This document shows positions 50,756 through 60,477 of a stretch of DNA of 64,000 bases, one piece after another (positions within the stretch are counted from its first letter, which is position 1; each line of letters opens with the position of its first letter). The stretch comes from Pseudoduganella rivuli (GTDB lineage: Bacteria; Pseudomonadota; Gammaproteobacteria; Burkholderiales; Burkholderiaceae_D): NCBI RefSeq assembly GCF_009674485.1, contig NZ_WKJJ01000010.1, positions 186,001 through 250,000 on the forward strand. Direction: 5' to 3'. The notes beneath the pieces are model-generated. The model was not told where the DNA came from, ran no database searches, and worked only from the letters and a program-made list of their open reading frames with translations. The position numbers were made by a program, and so were the translations under genes.

Positions 50756-52156
50756 TCAGGCCGCAGCCAGTTGCTGCCGCACCGGCAACGTCACCCGGAA
50801 CGTACTGCCCTCCCCCAGTGCCGTCCGGACCTCGATCCGTCCCTGGTGCCGCTGCACGATACCGTAGGACAGCGACAACCCCAGCCCGGTCCCTTTGCCG
50901 ATGGCCTTGGTGGTAAAAAACGGATCGAAGATGCGGGGCAACACGTCGGCGGGGATGCCGCAGCCGGCATCCTCCACCTCAAACCAGGCTTCGCCATCGG
51001 CCGCGCCGGTGCGGACCACGATGCGGCCACGTCCCGGGCCCGCCGCGTGCACGGCATTGACCAGCAAGTTCATCACCACCTGGTTCAGTTGCGATGGCAC
51101 GCATTCCACCAGCGGCAAGTCGCCATACTCGCGCACCAGGTCGGCCGACTTGCGGATATCGCTGGCAATGATATTCATGGTCGATTCGATACCACGATGC
51201 AGGTCGGCCCATTCCCATTTTTGCTCCGTGTCGGCGCGCGAAAAATCCTTCAGCGATTGCACGATCTTGCCGACCCGCTCCATGCCTTCCCTGGATTCCG
51301 CGATCAGCACCGGGATGTCTTCACGCAGGAAGGCCAGTTTCGATTGTTCCCGCGTGCAGCGGATCAACGTGGCGGCCGATTCCGCCATCCCCGGTTCCGC
51401 CGATTCGTAGACGCTCAGGATATCGAATACGCTTTGCAGGTATTCTTCCAGCATGCCGAAGTTGGACGACAAGAAACCCAACGGGTTATTGATTTCATGC
51501 GCCACCCCGGCCGCCAGTTGGCCGATGGACGCCAGCTTTTCCGTCTGCACCATGCGGCTTTCCAGCTGTTTTCGTTCCTCCATTTCTGCTTGCAGCCGCA
51601 AGTTGGCTTGCGACAGTTCTTCCGTGCGGGAACGCACCGCGGCCTCCAGCGTCTCCATTTTCCACGCCGCCTGGCGCATCAGGTTCCATTTGTCCACCAA
51701 CGTATTGGCCATCTGCCGCACTTCGATGGCGTCGAACGGCTTTTTCAGCACCAGCAGGCGCTCATGGCCATCGAGCCGGTCCAGCACTTCTTCCCACGAA
51801 TAATCCGAATACGCGGTGCACAGCACGACTTGCAGCGCGCTGTCGGTCTGCCACAGCCGCTCGATGGTCTGCACGCCATCCCACCCAGGCGGCATGCGCA
51901 TGTCGACAAAGGCAACCGCATACGGGCGTTGCGCCTCGGCCGCCGCGCCTGCCATGGCGACACCCTGCGCGCCCTGCAGCGCGCAATCCAGTTCAAATCC
52001 GGAAACCTGCATGCGCGGCTCCGTGCCGAACAGGCGCGACTCCAGCTGGTCCAGCCTGTCCTGCGCCGCTTGCGGCGCCAGGATCTTGCGGAAGTCGTCA
52101 TGGATCGACACCATGTCATCGATGAGCAAAATACGGCGGTTATGCGGCGAGTGCAT
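50756..52156 (-). CDS. Hybrid protein: N-terminal receiver plus histidine kinase
   Basis: 466 residues. An N-terminal receiver domain (RRILLIDDMVSIHDD ... AFVDMRMPPGWDG, with the phospho-acceptor Asp in VDM) precedes a coiled coil. A HisKA domain (LASIGQLAAGVAHEINNPLGFL) and an HATPase (NQVVMNLLVNAVHA ... GTGLGLSLSYGIV) follow. There is no membrane span, so it is cytoplasmic. Start 52156 lies inside the preceding kinase gene (17-base overlap), which makes a coupled pair. It may receive phosphate from the neighbouring DAHL kinase. Confidence 0.92.
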   Translation of the reverse strand: MHSPHNRRILLIDDMVSIHDDFRKILAPQAAQDRLDQLESRLFGTEPRMQVSGFELDCALQGAQGVAMAGAAAEAQRPYAVAFVDMRMPPGWDGVQTIERLWQTDSALQVVLCTAYSDYSWEEVLDRLDGHERLLVLKKPFDAIEVRQMANTLVDKWNLMRQAAWKMETLEAAVRSRTEELSQANLRLQAEMEERKQLESRMVQTEKLASIGQLAAGVAHEINNPLGFLSSNFGMLEEYLQSVFDILSVYESAEPGMAESAATLIRCTREQSKLAFLREDIPVLIAESREGMERVGKIVQSLKDFSRADTEQKWEWADLHRGIESTMNIIASDIRKSADLVREYGDLPLVECVPSQLNQVVMNLLVNAVHAAGPGRGRIVVRTGAADGEAWFEVEDAGCGIPADVLPRIFDPFFTTKAIGKGTGLGLSLSYGIVQRHQGRIEVRTALGEGSTFRVTLPVRQQLAAA

Positions 52157-53927
52157 GGCGTTCCTCCTGCCGGGTTGGTAATTCCAGGGTAAATGTCGCA
52201 CCGCGTCCTGCGCCGTCGCTGTGGACGCGCAAACCGCCGCCCATTTCGCGCGCCGCCAGGATACAGCTGTGCAAGCCGAATCCATGGCCATCCTTGTGGG
52301 TGGTGAATCCGTGCGAAAAGATGCGCGCCAGGTTTTCCGGCAAAATGCCCTCGCCGTTGTCGACTACGTCGATACGCAGCATCTCCCCATCAACGGCGCG
52401 CAAGCGTAGCACGATGCGGGGCGTGCGTTCCGGCACCCTCTCCGTGGCGCGCCGCGCATTGCTGATCAGGTTGACGAGGATTTGCAGCACGCGATGGCGG
52501 TCCATCGATACCGGCGGCAACGCGGCAACATCCTGGATGATGGTGATGCCATGCCGCGCCAGCGACACGGCGCTCATGCTGACCGCCTGCTCGAGCACCT
52601 CATCCACCGAACACTGTTCGAACATGCAAGCCGAACCGGCATGCGCCTGCTGGGCGGCTACGATTTCCTTCACATGGTCCACGCAGCCATTCAATTGGGC
52701 CACTTCGGCCGTCATGGTTTCCCGCTCGGTGCGCAGCACCAGCGCCAGCCCCTCCAGATAACCGGGCAGGCAGCGCCCCCGCTCGTCGTCATCCAGGAAT
52801 CGTCCCAGCCCGTCTCCATGTTCGCGCATCAGCGCCACCGCCATATCGAGGCCGCCGCCGCGCGACGCCTTGATTTGCTGCTGCAGCAGCGTGGCGGAAA
52901 CACTCACGCTGTTGAGCACGTTGCCGACGTTATGCAACACATTGGTGGCGATCTCCGCCTTGCCGGCTTCGCGCGCCGCCGCCACCAGTTGCGACTGCGC
53001 CTCTTCCAGTTGCTGCGTGCGCTCGCTCACCCGGCGTTCCAGCGTATCGTTGGCCTGCTGCAGGCGGGCGTTGTAGCGGTTGATGATGGCATGGCTGCGT
53101 AACAGGCAACCCGCCGCATACAACAGCAAACCGCTCAATGCCACGGACAATGCCAGCAGGTAGATGCGGTGTTGCCGCACCCGGCCCGACGCACGCTGCA
53201 ATTCGCTGGCGAGCACGGCGTTGATCTGGTCAACCCGCAAGTCTGTCGGCGCAGCGGTGATGTCGGCCAGCAGCCGGTCCACCGCCTTATGCTCGCGCAG
53301 CACGATACGCACGTGCGTGTCAAAATTTTCCGCCAGTGCCCGCACGGCCTGGCCCACATCGCTGCGGATTTTTGTCAAATCGGCCAGGCGCAGCTCGAGT
53401 TCTTCCAGGTCTTTGTTCTCCCCGAGATCGATATATTCCAGTGTTTCCAGCGATACTTCGCGCATGTCGAGCGCGGCGCGTGCAACGTCCGCTTGCCGCG
53501 CGCCGGCATGCTGCACATGCGCTTCCGCTTCATCCGTCATCGCGATCATATATCTCAGTGAATTGCGGAATACCGCATTGCGCGACTTGAATGATTCCAC
53601 CAGCGCGGCCTTGCCGTCCAGCTCGCGCCGATAGGCATCGACGGCAGGCGCCAGCGCGGCATTGCCCGGGCGCGCGTGCAGCAACGATGGCAAACGGGCC
53701 ATGTCTTCCAACGGGAGCACCAGCGCATCATAGCCATGCAAAAGGCCCAGCCGCACCTTCATCACATCCAGTTCCCATTGCGCGTCGAGCTGGCGGATTT
53801 TCTGCAATTGCGCCACATCTTCGAAATACGCCGGTTCATCGTAATCCGGCGCCTGCAGCAGCACATACACCAGCGCGGCCGCCAGCGCCGCCGCCACGCA
53901 CACGCCTACTTGCCAGTGGCGGCTCAT
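52140..53927 (-). CDS. Membrane histidine kinase with DAHL-type sensor
   Basis: 595 residues: one N-terminal helix (about 8-24), a periplasmic alpha-helical domain of the DAHL type (residues 30-250), a second membrane helix (about 252-272) and a coiled coil. Then a histidine kinase core with EIATNVLHNVGNVLNSV as acceptor helix and an HATPase with DNGEGILPENLARIF. It overlaps cytochrome c peroxidase by 4 bases and the next hybrid kinase by 17. The stimulus is unknown; the linked peroxidase suggests peroxide or redox. Confidence 0.9.
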   Translation of the reverse strand: MSRHWQVGVCVAAALAAALVYVLLQAPDYDEPAYFEDVAQLQKIRQLDAQWELDVMKVRLGLLHGYDALVLPLEDMARLPSLLHARPGNAALAPAVDAYRRELDGKAALVESFKSRNAVFRNSLRYMIAMTDEAEAHVQHAGARQADVARAALDMREVSLETLEYIDLGENKDLEELELRLADLTKIRSDVGQAVRALAENFDTHVRIVLREHKAVDRLLADITAAPTDLRVDQINAVLASELQRASGRVRQHRIYLLALSVALSGLLLYAAGCLLRSHAIINRYNARLQQANDTLERRVSERTQQLEEAQSQLVAAAREAGKAEIATNVLHNVGNVLNSVSVSATLLQQQIKASRGGGLDMAVALMREHGDGLGRFLDDDERGRCLPGYLEGLALVLRTERETMTAEVAQLNGCVDHVKEIVAAQQAHAGSACMFEQCSVDEVLEQAVSMSAVSLARHGITIIQDVAALPPVSMDRHRVLQILVNLISNARRATERVPERTPRIVLRLRAVDGEMLRIDVVDNGEGILPENLARIFSHGFTTHKDGHGFGLHSCILAAREMGGGLRVHSDGAGRGATFTLELPTRQEERHALAA

Positions 53928-54880
53928 GGCTGCACCGCCGGTTCCGCATTCAATGTCGCAAGGAATGCGGCTATCAGTTTCCTGTCTTCGCTGGTGCTCT
54001 CGCGGCCCAGCTGGTATCGGAACATGGCGTCGATGGCCTGTTCCAGCGTCGCGGCGGAGCCATCATGGAAATAGGGGGCGGTGCGCGCGACGTTGCGCAA
54101 GCCCGGCACCTTGAACACTTGTTCGTCCTGCGGGTTGCCGGTGACGAGGAAGCGCCCCAGCCCCGCACCCTGCGCGGAGGGCGCGGGCATGACTGCACCA
54201 TATTTCTGGAACATGTTGCCTCCCACGTTGACACCCTGGTGACAAGACACGCAGCCATACTGCTTGAAGCGCGCGTAGCCGGCTTTTTCGGCAGCCGTGA
54301 TGGCGCCGTTATCGCCTTGCAGGTAACGGTCAAACCGCGCTCCCGGCGTCACCAGCGTGCGCTCATAGGTGGCCAGCGCGTTTTCAATATTGGCGCGCGT
54401 CACACCATCGCGGTATGCCGCGTTGAAGGCGCGCCGGTAACCGCTGTCGTCCAGCACCTTGCGCACCACGACCGGCCACGACGAGCCCATTTCCACCGGA
54501 TTTTCCACCACCATGCCGATCTGCTGTTCCAGCGTTGACGCCGCGCCATTCCAGAACTGGCGGAAATTCAGCGCCGCATTGAGTACCGTGGGCGTATTGA
54601 GGGCGGTCAGGCGGCCATTGAAACCCAGTGACCGGGCGCGGCCGTCGACACCACCCGCCTGGAGATTGTGGCAACTGGCGCACGACACCACGCCGTTGGC
54701 CGACAAGCGCGGGTCGGAGAACAGGCGGCGCCCCAGCGCCACCCGCGCCGGGTCCTGCGGGGCGGCCGCCGGCACCGGGTGGATGGGTTCGTTCTGTAGT
54801 GCGTTGCCGGCGAATGCCGGTACGGCCAGCGCAATCACTGGCGCCAGCATGGCGGCGGAGGACTGGCTGCGGGAAGCCAT
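53924..54880 (-). CDS. Di-heme cytochrome c peroxidase
   Basis: 318 residues with a signal peptide (about 1-24). The two haem-c motifs are CASCH (Cys67, Cys70, His71) and CVSCH (Cys210, Cys213, His214), with the NTPTVLNAALN and FHDGSAATLEQAIDAMF blocks of the family. It reduces hydrogen peroxide in the periplasm with electrons from a small cytochrome. It lies 14 bases downstream of the receiver-GGDEF-EAL gene and overlaps the DAHL kinase gene, so it sits inside a signalling operon. Confidence 0.95.
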   Translation of the reverse strand: MASRSQSSAAMLAPVIALAVPAFAGNALQNEPIHPVPAAAPQDPARVALGRRLFSDPRLSANGVVSCASCHNLQAGGVDGRARSLGFNGRLTALNTPTVLNAALNFRQFWNGAASTLEQQIGMVVENPVEMGSSWPVVVRKVLDDSGYRRAFNAAYRDGVTRANIENALATYERTLVTPGARFDRYLQGDNGAITAAEKAGYARFKQYGCVSCHQGVNVGGNMFQKYGAVMPAPSAQGAGLGRFLVTGNPQDEQVFKVPGLRNVARTAPYFHDGSAATLEQAIDAMFRYQLGRESTSEDRKLIAAFLATLNAEPAVQP

Positions 54881-54894
54881 CGCGCATTCCCTTG

Positions 54895-57054
54895 TTATGC
54901 GTATGCGGGCTTGCCCACGGCCGGCGCCAGGCCATGGCGCTGCCAGTAATCGCGGAACGCGTCGCGGATATTGTCCCGCAGCACCTGGTTGCTCCACGGC
55001 TTGGTGTAAAAGCGGTACAGCGAACCGCGGTTGATCGATTCCATGATGGTGGCCAGGTCCGTGTAGCCGGACAGGATGATGCGGAACGTATCGGGGTACA
55101 TATCCTTGACCCGGTCGAGGATTTCCGTGCCGCTCATGCCATCCATGCGCTGGTCGCACATCACCAGCTGGACCGGATGCTGTGCCAGCAGGCTGAAAGC
55201 GTCCGCCGCGCATTGCGCCGTGAGAATGCGATAACCGTCCGGACGCAGCAGGCGCTGCAGCGCCGACAAGACATGGGGCTCGTCGTCGATGATCAGCAGC
55301 GTGCGCTGCGGTACGCCCGGCGCGGCCTCCGCGGCCATGGCGGACTGGTTGCCGAGCAGGGCGGCGCACTGCGCGGCCGGCAGCGGACGGCTGAAATAAT
55401 AGCCCTGGATCTGGTCGCAGCGGCGCCGTCCCAGGTACGCCAGCTGTTCGGCGGTTTCCACGCCTTCCGCCACCACGTCCAGCCCCAGGCTGTGCGCCAT
55501 CGCGATAATCGCGTCCACCAGCGCCGCATCGCCCGGGTTGCGCGTGACTTCGCGGATGAAGGCGATATCGATTTTCAGCGTATCGACCGGCAAGCGCTTC
55601 AGGTACGCCAGGCTGGAATAGCCGGTGCCAAAGTCGTCGATGGCCACCTGCACGCCCAGCCGCCGCAAGGCCGCCAGCATGTCGGCGGCGCGCTCGGTAT
55701 CGGCCATGACCGCACTTTCCGTGACTTCCAGGCTCAGCATGGCGGGCGGGATGTCATGGGCCAGCAGCGCTTGCCGGACGATGTCTTCCAGGTTGCCTTC
55801 GGCGAACTGACGGCTGGCGACATTGACGGCAATATGGAATGGCTGGCCAGCCGCCTCTTTCCATAAGGCCGCCTGGCGGCATGCTTCATCGATCACCCAC
55901 GCGCCCACCGCGACGATCAGCCCGGTTTCCTCCAGCACGGGGATAAATTCTCCCGGCGACACCAGGCCACAGCCCGGGCGGTTCCAGCGCAACAACGCTT
56001 CCACGCCTGCCACACGGCCGCTGCCGATATCCAGCTTGGGCTGGTAATACAGTTCAAACTCGCGCTGGCTATGCGCCTTGCGCAGCGCGTTTTCAAACTC
56101 GAAGCGCTGCTGCACCTTGGTATTCATGCTCTCGGTGAACCAGCGGCAGGAATTCACACCCGCCATGCGGGCCTGGTGCAGCGCCACGCCGGCGTGGCGC
56201 ACCAGGGTGGCGGCGTCGCCGGCATCGCCCGGATGCAGCGCTATGCCAACGCTGGCCGTCAGGCACACTTCGCCGCCATCGACGGCAAACGGCTCGGCGC
56301 ACGCGGTACGGATTTTCTCCGCCACCGCCATGGCCGTGGCCGGCGTGTCGAGCGCCGACACCAGCAGCGCGAATTCGTCATTGCCGATGCGCGCCAGCGA
56401 TCCGGCCGCCGGCGCGCATTGCTGCAGGCGCCGCGCGGCCTGGCGCAGCACTTCATCGCCGGCAGCCTGCCCCAGCGTGTCATTGACCCTTGAAAAGCCG
56501 TCCAGGTCGGCCAGCAGCACGGCGCTCAGGTGTAATACACCTTGCCGTTGTTCCGCCGCCAGCGTGTGCTCCAGCGCGCGCTGGAACAGCGTGCGGTTCG
56601 GCAGGCCGGTCAGCGCATCATAGTTCTCCACGCGCTGGCCGTGATGGCACGAGCCTTTATACAGCAGCCGCACCTCCAGCATATTGCGGATCCGGCTCAG
56701 CACTTCCGAATGATCGAACGGCTTGGCGACAAAATCACGCGCGCCTTCCGCCAGTGCGCGCAGCTTGTATTCCGGCGCCGCCGTCAGCGCGAGGATGGGA
56801 AGATAGGTATCCGCATCGATCTGCTTCAAGTGCTCCATGACCGCAAAACCATCCATGAACGGCATGTTTATATCCAGCAGGATCAGGTCATAGTCATGGG
56901 CACGGTGCATGGCGCAGACTTCGCGCGGATCCATGGTGGACGTGACATCCGTATAGCCAGCCATCTGCAGCATGGCGGCCAGCACCGCCACGTTGAATGG
57001 ATGGTCGTCGACGATCAGGATTTTCGCTCCTGATAATTCAGCTTGACTGATCAT
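54895..57054 (-). CDS. Receiver-GGDEF-EAL-receiver protein (c-di-GMP)
   Basis: 719 residues. Receiver 1 spans 8-125 (Asp61 in DIN). The GGDEF domain (150-305) has degenerate GNDEF at 224-228. The EAL domain (320-570) has EALLRW (352-357), EVTESA and IDDFGTGYSS, so it looks catalytically competent. Receiver 2 (590-705) has VMCDQRMDG. By family it is a c-di-GMP phosphodiesterase controlled by two phosphorylation sites. Start 57054 overlaps the lone receiver gene by 17 bases. It is followed by cytochrome c peroxidase. Confidence 0.93.
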   Translation of the reverse strand: MISQAELSGAKILIVDDHPFNVAVLAAMLQMAGYTDVTSTMDPREVCAMHRAHDYDLILLDINMPFMDGFAVMEHLKQIDADTYLPILALTAAPEYKLRALAEGARDFVAKPFDHSEVLSRIRNMLEVRLLYKGSCHHGQRVENYDALTGLPNRTLFQRALEHTLAAEQRQGVLHLSAVLLADLDGFSRVNDTLGQAAGDEVLRQAARRLQQCAPAAGSLARIGNDEFALLVSALDTPATAMAVAEKIRTACAEPFAVDGGEVCLTASVGIALHPGDAGDAATLVRHAGVALHQARMAGVNSCRWFTESMNTKVQQRFEFENALRKAHSQREFELYYQPKLDIGSGRVAGVEALLRWNRPGCGLVSPGEFIPVLEETGLIVAVGAWVIDEACRQAALWKEAAGQPFHIAVNVASRQFAEGNLEDIVRQALLAHDIPPAMLSLEVTESAVMADTERAADMLAALRRLGVQVAIDDFGTGYSSLAYLKRLPVDTLKIDIAFIREVTRNPGDAALVDAIIAMAHSLGLDVVAEGVETAEQLAYLGRRRCDQIQGYYFSRPLPAAQCAALLGNQSAMAAEAAPGVPQRTLLIIDDEPHVLSALQRLLRPDGYRILTAQCAADAFSLLAQHPVQLVMCDQRMDGMSGTEILDRVKDMYPDTFRIILSGYTDLATIMESINRGSLYRFYTKPWSNQVLRDNIRDAFRDYWQRHGLAPAVGKPAYA

Positions 57055-57454
57055 GGTATTCCTCCCGCTGTTTCGAATGTGCCCAGCTAGTGCATGCCAT
57101 GGTGACCGCGTCCAGCAATGCCTTGCTGTCCATGGGTTTGCGCAGGTAAGCCGCCGGCCGCAGCCGCAGCGCACGTGCATAATCTTCCGGATTGTGGCGG
57201 CCGGTCACGAAGACCACGCCGGTGCGGGGCGATACTTGCGCCAGCCGTTCCTGCACGTCGAAGCCGGACATGGCCGGCATGTGCACGTCCAGCACTGCGC
57301 AGCAAGGCGCGCCGCCCGCCAGGGCGTCGATCAACGATGCGCCGCTGGCAAATGCCTGCGCGGGAATGCCGACCGAACGCAGCAGCCGGACCAGCGCGCG
57401 GCGGATCGCCGCTTCGTCATCCACTACCGCCACCCAGGGAAAATTGGTATCCAT
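57038..57454 (-). CDS. Stand-alone receiver domain protein
   Basis: 138 residues, receiver domain only (WVAVVDDEAAIRRAL, phospho-acceptor in VLDVHMPAMSG, Lys in YLRKPMDSK), with no output domain. It resembles FixJ receivers. It lies between the FixJ-type regulator and the GGDEF-EAL gene (17-base overlap) and may move phosphate between kinases and the EAL protein's receivers. Confidence 0.9.
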   Translation of the reverse strand: MDTNFPWVAVVDDEAAIRRALVRLLRSVGIPAQAFASGASLIDALAGGAPCCAVLDVHMPAMSGFDVQERLAQVSPRTGVVFVTGRHNPEDYARALRLRPAAYLRKPMDSKALLDAVTMACTSWAHSKQREEYHDQSS

Positions 57455-57503
57455 GGGTACCAAGATAGCCCTGCCGTGGCTGCTTGAATATTGGACCTTG
57501 TGC

Positions 57504-58127
57504 TTACGGAAACGGTTCGGCGGGAGGATTGCGCAAGCGGTCGACCATCCGCACCAGCGCGGATACGGACTTCGCTTGCATTTTTGCCATGACACGGGCA
57601 CGGTGCACTTTGACGGTTTTCTCCACCGTCCCCAGTTCGGCGGCAATTTGCTTGTTCAGCCAACCTTCCGCCACCAGGTCCATCACTTCACGCTCGCGCG
57701 GCGTCAGCGATTCCAGCCGCTGGCGCAGGTCGTCGCGCTCCGCGCTGTCGGCCAGGCTGCGCCGGTTGCGTTCGAAGGCGGCAGCCACGGCCGCCAGCAG
57801 GCGCTCGCCATCGACCGGCTTGGTGAGGAAATCCGCCGCGCCCAGTTTCATCGCCTGCACGCCGGTGGCGATATCGCCCTGCCCCGTCAGGAAGATCACC
57901 GGCAGGTGGCTGTCACGCTGCGCCAGTTCCTGCTGCAGCGCCATGCCGCCCATTTCCGGCATGGCCAGGTCCAGCACCAGGCAGCCGGGCGTGCCGGCGT
58001 CGCCGCTATCGAGAAATTCCCTGGCCGACGTATAACCCTGCACGGTGTAGCCGGCGGATGCCAGCAACCGGCCCAGGGCTTTGAGAATGGCCGGCTGGTC
58101 GTCGACGAGGAACACGCGGGGCGTCAT
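57504..58127 (-). CDS. FixJ-family response regulator
   Basis: 207 residues: receiver (VFLVDDQPAILKAL, Asp in VLDLAMPEMGG, KPVDGERLL) and a LuxR-type helix-turn-helix (LTPREREVMDLVAEGWLNKQIAAELG). It overlaps the FixL-like kinase gene by 4 bases and is its partner. Targets are unknown; the downstream genes in the same run are candidates. Confidence 0.95.
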   Translation of the reverse strand: MTPRVFLVDDQPAILKALGRLLASAGYTVQGYTSAREFLDSGDAGTPGCLVLDLAMPEMGGMALQQELAQRDSHLPVIFLTGQGDIATGVQAMKLGAADFLTKPVDGERLLAAVAAAFERNRRSLADSAERDDLRQRLESLTPREREVMDLVAEGWLNKQIAAELGTVEKTVKVHRARVMAKMQAKSVSALVRMVDRLRNPPAEPFP

Positions 58128-60289
58128 GGCTGCTGCGTCTCCTGTAACGGCAAGACCAGGTGGAACGTGGCGCCTTGTCCTGGATTGTTTTCCGCCCGCA
58201 GCTCGCCGCCGTGGGCCTTGACGATCGTGCGGCAAATCGACAATCCCAGCCCCATGCCGCGCGCCTTGGTGGTATAAAACGATTCGAAGATCCGTTCCAG
58301 CATGGCTTGCGGGACACCGCTGCCGCAATCGCTGACGGCAATGTCCGCGCGGCCCTCCTCGGCCAGCCCGGCGCGCACGGTGACGGTGCGCTCGCCCTGC
58401 GTGTCCGCCATGGCATCGCATGCATTCATCAACAAATTGACCAGCACTTGCTGCAACTGCACCGGGTCGGCGCTGACAGCCATGCCGGCCGGCGCCGGCT
58501 CCACGATCAGCTTGACGCCATGGTTGATCAAGTCGTTGCGCAGCAGGACTGTCACGCCGCTCACCAGTTCATTCAGTTCGACCGCCTGGCGCGGCATGTC
58601 GGCGTTGCTGAACAGCCGCCGCAAGCGCAAGATGATTTCCCCCGCGCGCTGGTCTTCGTCGATGATGTCTTGCAGGATATCGCGCACTTCGTCCAGGTCC
58701 GGCTGCGGCAGGCGCATGAAGCGCTGCGCCGCCTGTGCGTTACTGAGTATCGCCGTCAGCGGCTGGTTCAATTCGTGCGCCAGTGCGCCGGACAATTCCC
58801 CCAGCATCGCCACGCGCGACAAATGCATCACTTCCTTTTGCTTGTGCTGCGCCTCCAGCTCGGCCTGTTTGCGCTGCGTGATGTCGAACGACACGCCGCG
58901 TGCCAGCCTGGCCCTGCCATCGCTGCCGCACTCGATGCTTCCATGCGAACCAACCCAGCGCTGCGTACCGTCAGGCAATTGCACGCGGAATTCGGTCTGG
59001 TACCCGCCGCCTGCTTCCTGCGCTTCGTACAGCGTGCGCATCAGGGCGGCGCGGTCGTCCGCATGCACTCGCTCGAGGAACACGCTCATGGTCACCTCCT
59101 GCTCCGCTGTGAAGCCCATCAATTCGCGCCACACGTCCGACACCCAGATGCCGCCATGCACCAGGTCGCGCACCCAGATTCCCATGCGCGCGGCATTGAC
59201 CGCCAGCGCCAGCCGCTGTTCGCTTTCCCGCATGCCAGCCTGCGCATCGCTCACCACGGCCGCCGCATCGTGCAGCGCCAGCGCCACTTCATTGGCTTCG
59301 CGTACTTCCAGTTGCGGCAGCGGCGCCATGCCGCCCCCCGCCACCTTGCGCGCCGGCTCCACCAGCGCATGCATCGAGCGCGCAATGCCGCCGCCGATGC
59401 GCCAGGCCAGCACGAGTCCCAGCGCCAACGCGGCAACGGTCCCAGCAATCAGCCACACCAGCGAACGATGGAAACCACGCGTCAATTCGTCCACCGGGAT
59501 GCCGAGCGCCACCGACCAGCCGCTGGCGGATGAGCGGCTGTAGGCTGTCAGCACGGGAATGCCATCGAGCGTATTGGCCTCCAGCACACCCTCGGCCGAC
59601 GTGCGCAGCCGCTGCAACAGCGCCGGCACCACTTCCTTGCCGACAAACCGTGTGTTGTCGTGGGTGCGCGCCGCGATATGGCCGGTACTGTCGATGATCG
59701 CCGCGCGCCATGTATTGGCCAGCTTTTGTTGGGCCAGTACGCCGTGCAGGCGTATCGGCGTCCAGGTGGCATTGAGCGACATGACGATCGCGCCGTCCCG
59801 CCGCACCGGTACGCCAACCGTATAGACATACTGGTTGGCAATCGGCCCCATGAACATATCGGAGACACCGGGTTTTCCCGTCTGCAGGATGCGCCGCAAC
59901 AGCGGTGTGGCGCGCAGGCGCGGCAGCGGCGTGCCATATGGGCGACGCGTCGACAACAGCAACGCGCCGGACGGGTCCACCAGCACAATGCTGTCAGCAT
60001 GAATCATGTCCAGGACATCGACGGCGCGTTCATGAAATCCCTTCAAGTCGCCGTCATGCAACTGGTGCGATGTCGCCAGCGCCTGCAAGGCGGACGCCGT
60101 GCTTTCAAAGCCATGGTCCACCACCGCCATGATGGCGCGCGCACGGCTGACTGTATTTTCCATCAGCACGGCCTGCTCACGTTCGTAAAAGTCGACGATC
60201 AGGAAGGCGGCGACAGAAGCCAGCGGCAGCACGCACCCAACCACCAGCACGGCCAGGCTGGCCCTGACACCGGGGATTTTCCTTCGCAT
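58124..60289 (-). CDS. FixL-like membrane sensor histidine kinase (dCache, HAMP, PAS)
   Basis: 721 residues: membrane helix 1 (about 9-31), a periplasmic double-Cache-like domain (35-270; IHADSIVLVDPSGALLLSTR, IDSTGHIAARTHDN) and helix 2 (about 275-297). A HAMP-type linker, a PAS domain with PAC (about 360-490), HisKA (RVAMLGELSGALAHELNQPL) and HATPase (GMGLGLSICRTIVKAHGG) follow. It starts the seven-gene run. The upstream 188 bases hold a terminator of the preceding regulator. Confidence 0.94.
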   Translation of the reverse strand: MRRKIPGVRASLAVLVVGCVLPLASVAAFLIVDFYEREQAVLMENTVSRARAIMAVVDHGFESTASALQALATSHQLHDGDLKGFHERAVDVLDMIHADSIVLVDPSGALLLSTRRPYGTPLPRLRATPLLRRILQTGKPGVSDMFMGPIANQYVYTVGVPVRRDGAIVMSLNATWTPIRLHGVLAQQKLANTWRAAIIDSTGHIAARTHDNTRFVGKEVVPALLQRLRTSAEGVLEANTLDGIPVLTAYSRSSASGWSVALGIPVDELTRGFHRSLVWLIAGTVAALALGLVLAWRIGGGIARSMHALVEPARKVAGGGMAPLPQLEVREANEVALALHDAAAVVSDAQAGMRESEQRLALAVNAARMGIWVRDLVHGGIWVSDVWRELMGFTAEQEVTMSVFLERVHADDRAALMRTLYEAQEAGGGYQTEFRVQLPDGTQRWVGSHGSIECGSDGRARLARGVSFDITQRKQAELEAQHKQKEVMHLSRVAMLGELSGALAHELNQPLTAILSNAQAAQRFMRLPQPDLDEVRDILQDIIDEDQRAGEIILRLRRLFSNADMPRQAVELNELVSGVTVLLRNDLINHGVKLIVEPAPAGMAVSADPVQLQQVLVNLLMNACDAMADTQGERTVTVRAGLAEEGRADIAVSDCGSGVPQAMLERIFESFYTTKARGMGLGLSICRTIVKAHGGELRAENNPGQGATFHLVLPLQETQQP

Positions 60290-60362
60290 CGCGCCGCACC
60301 TCCGTGCTGCTGGTCTTGAAACCGATTGTATAAAAATCAGGCAGCGTCGTGGTGGCTAAAAA

Positions 60363-60400
60363 TAAGAAAAAAAGCCCGCGTGCCTTGTGGGCCGCGGGCT
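60363..60400 (-). terminator. Intrinsic terminator downstream of the OmpR-type regulator
   Basis: On the minus strand AGCCCGCG (60400-60393) and CGCGGGCT (60380-60373) pair perfectly and are followed by a run of T. Confidence 0.85.
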
Positions 60401-60477
60401 GAACATTCAAATGGGAGAGAGATGAACGGTAGCTCGCATCTTGCCAGCCGATTGTTACGCGACGATGACGCGGCACG

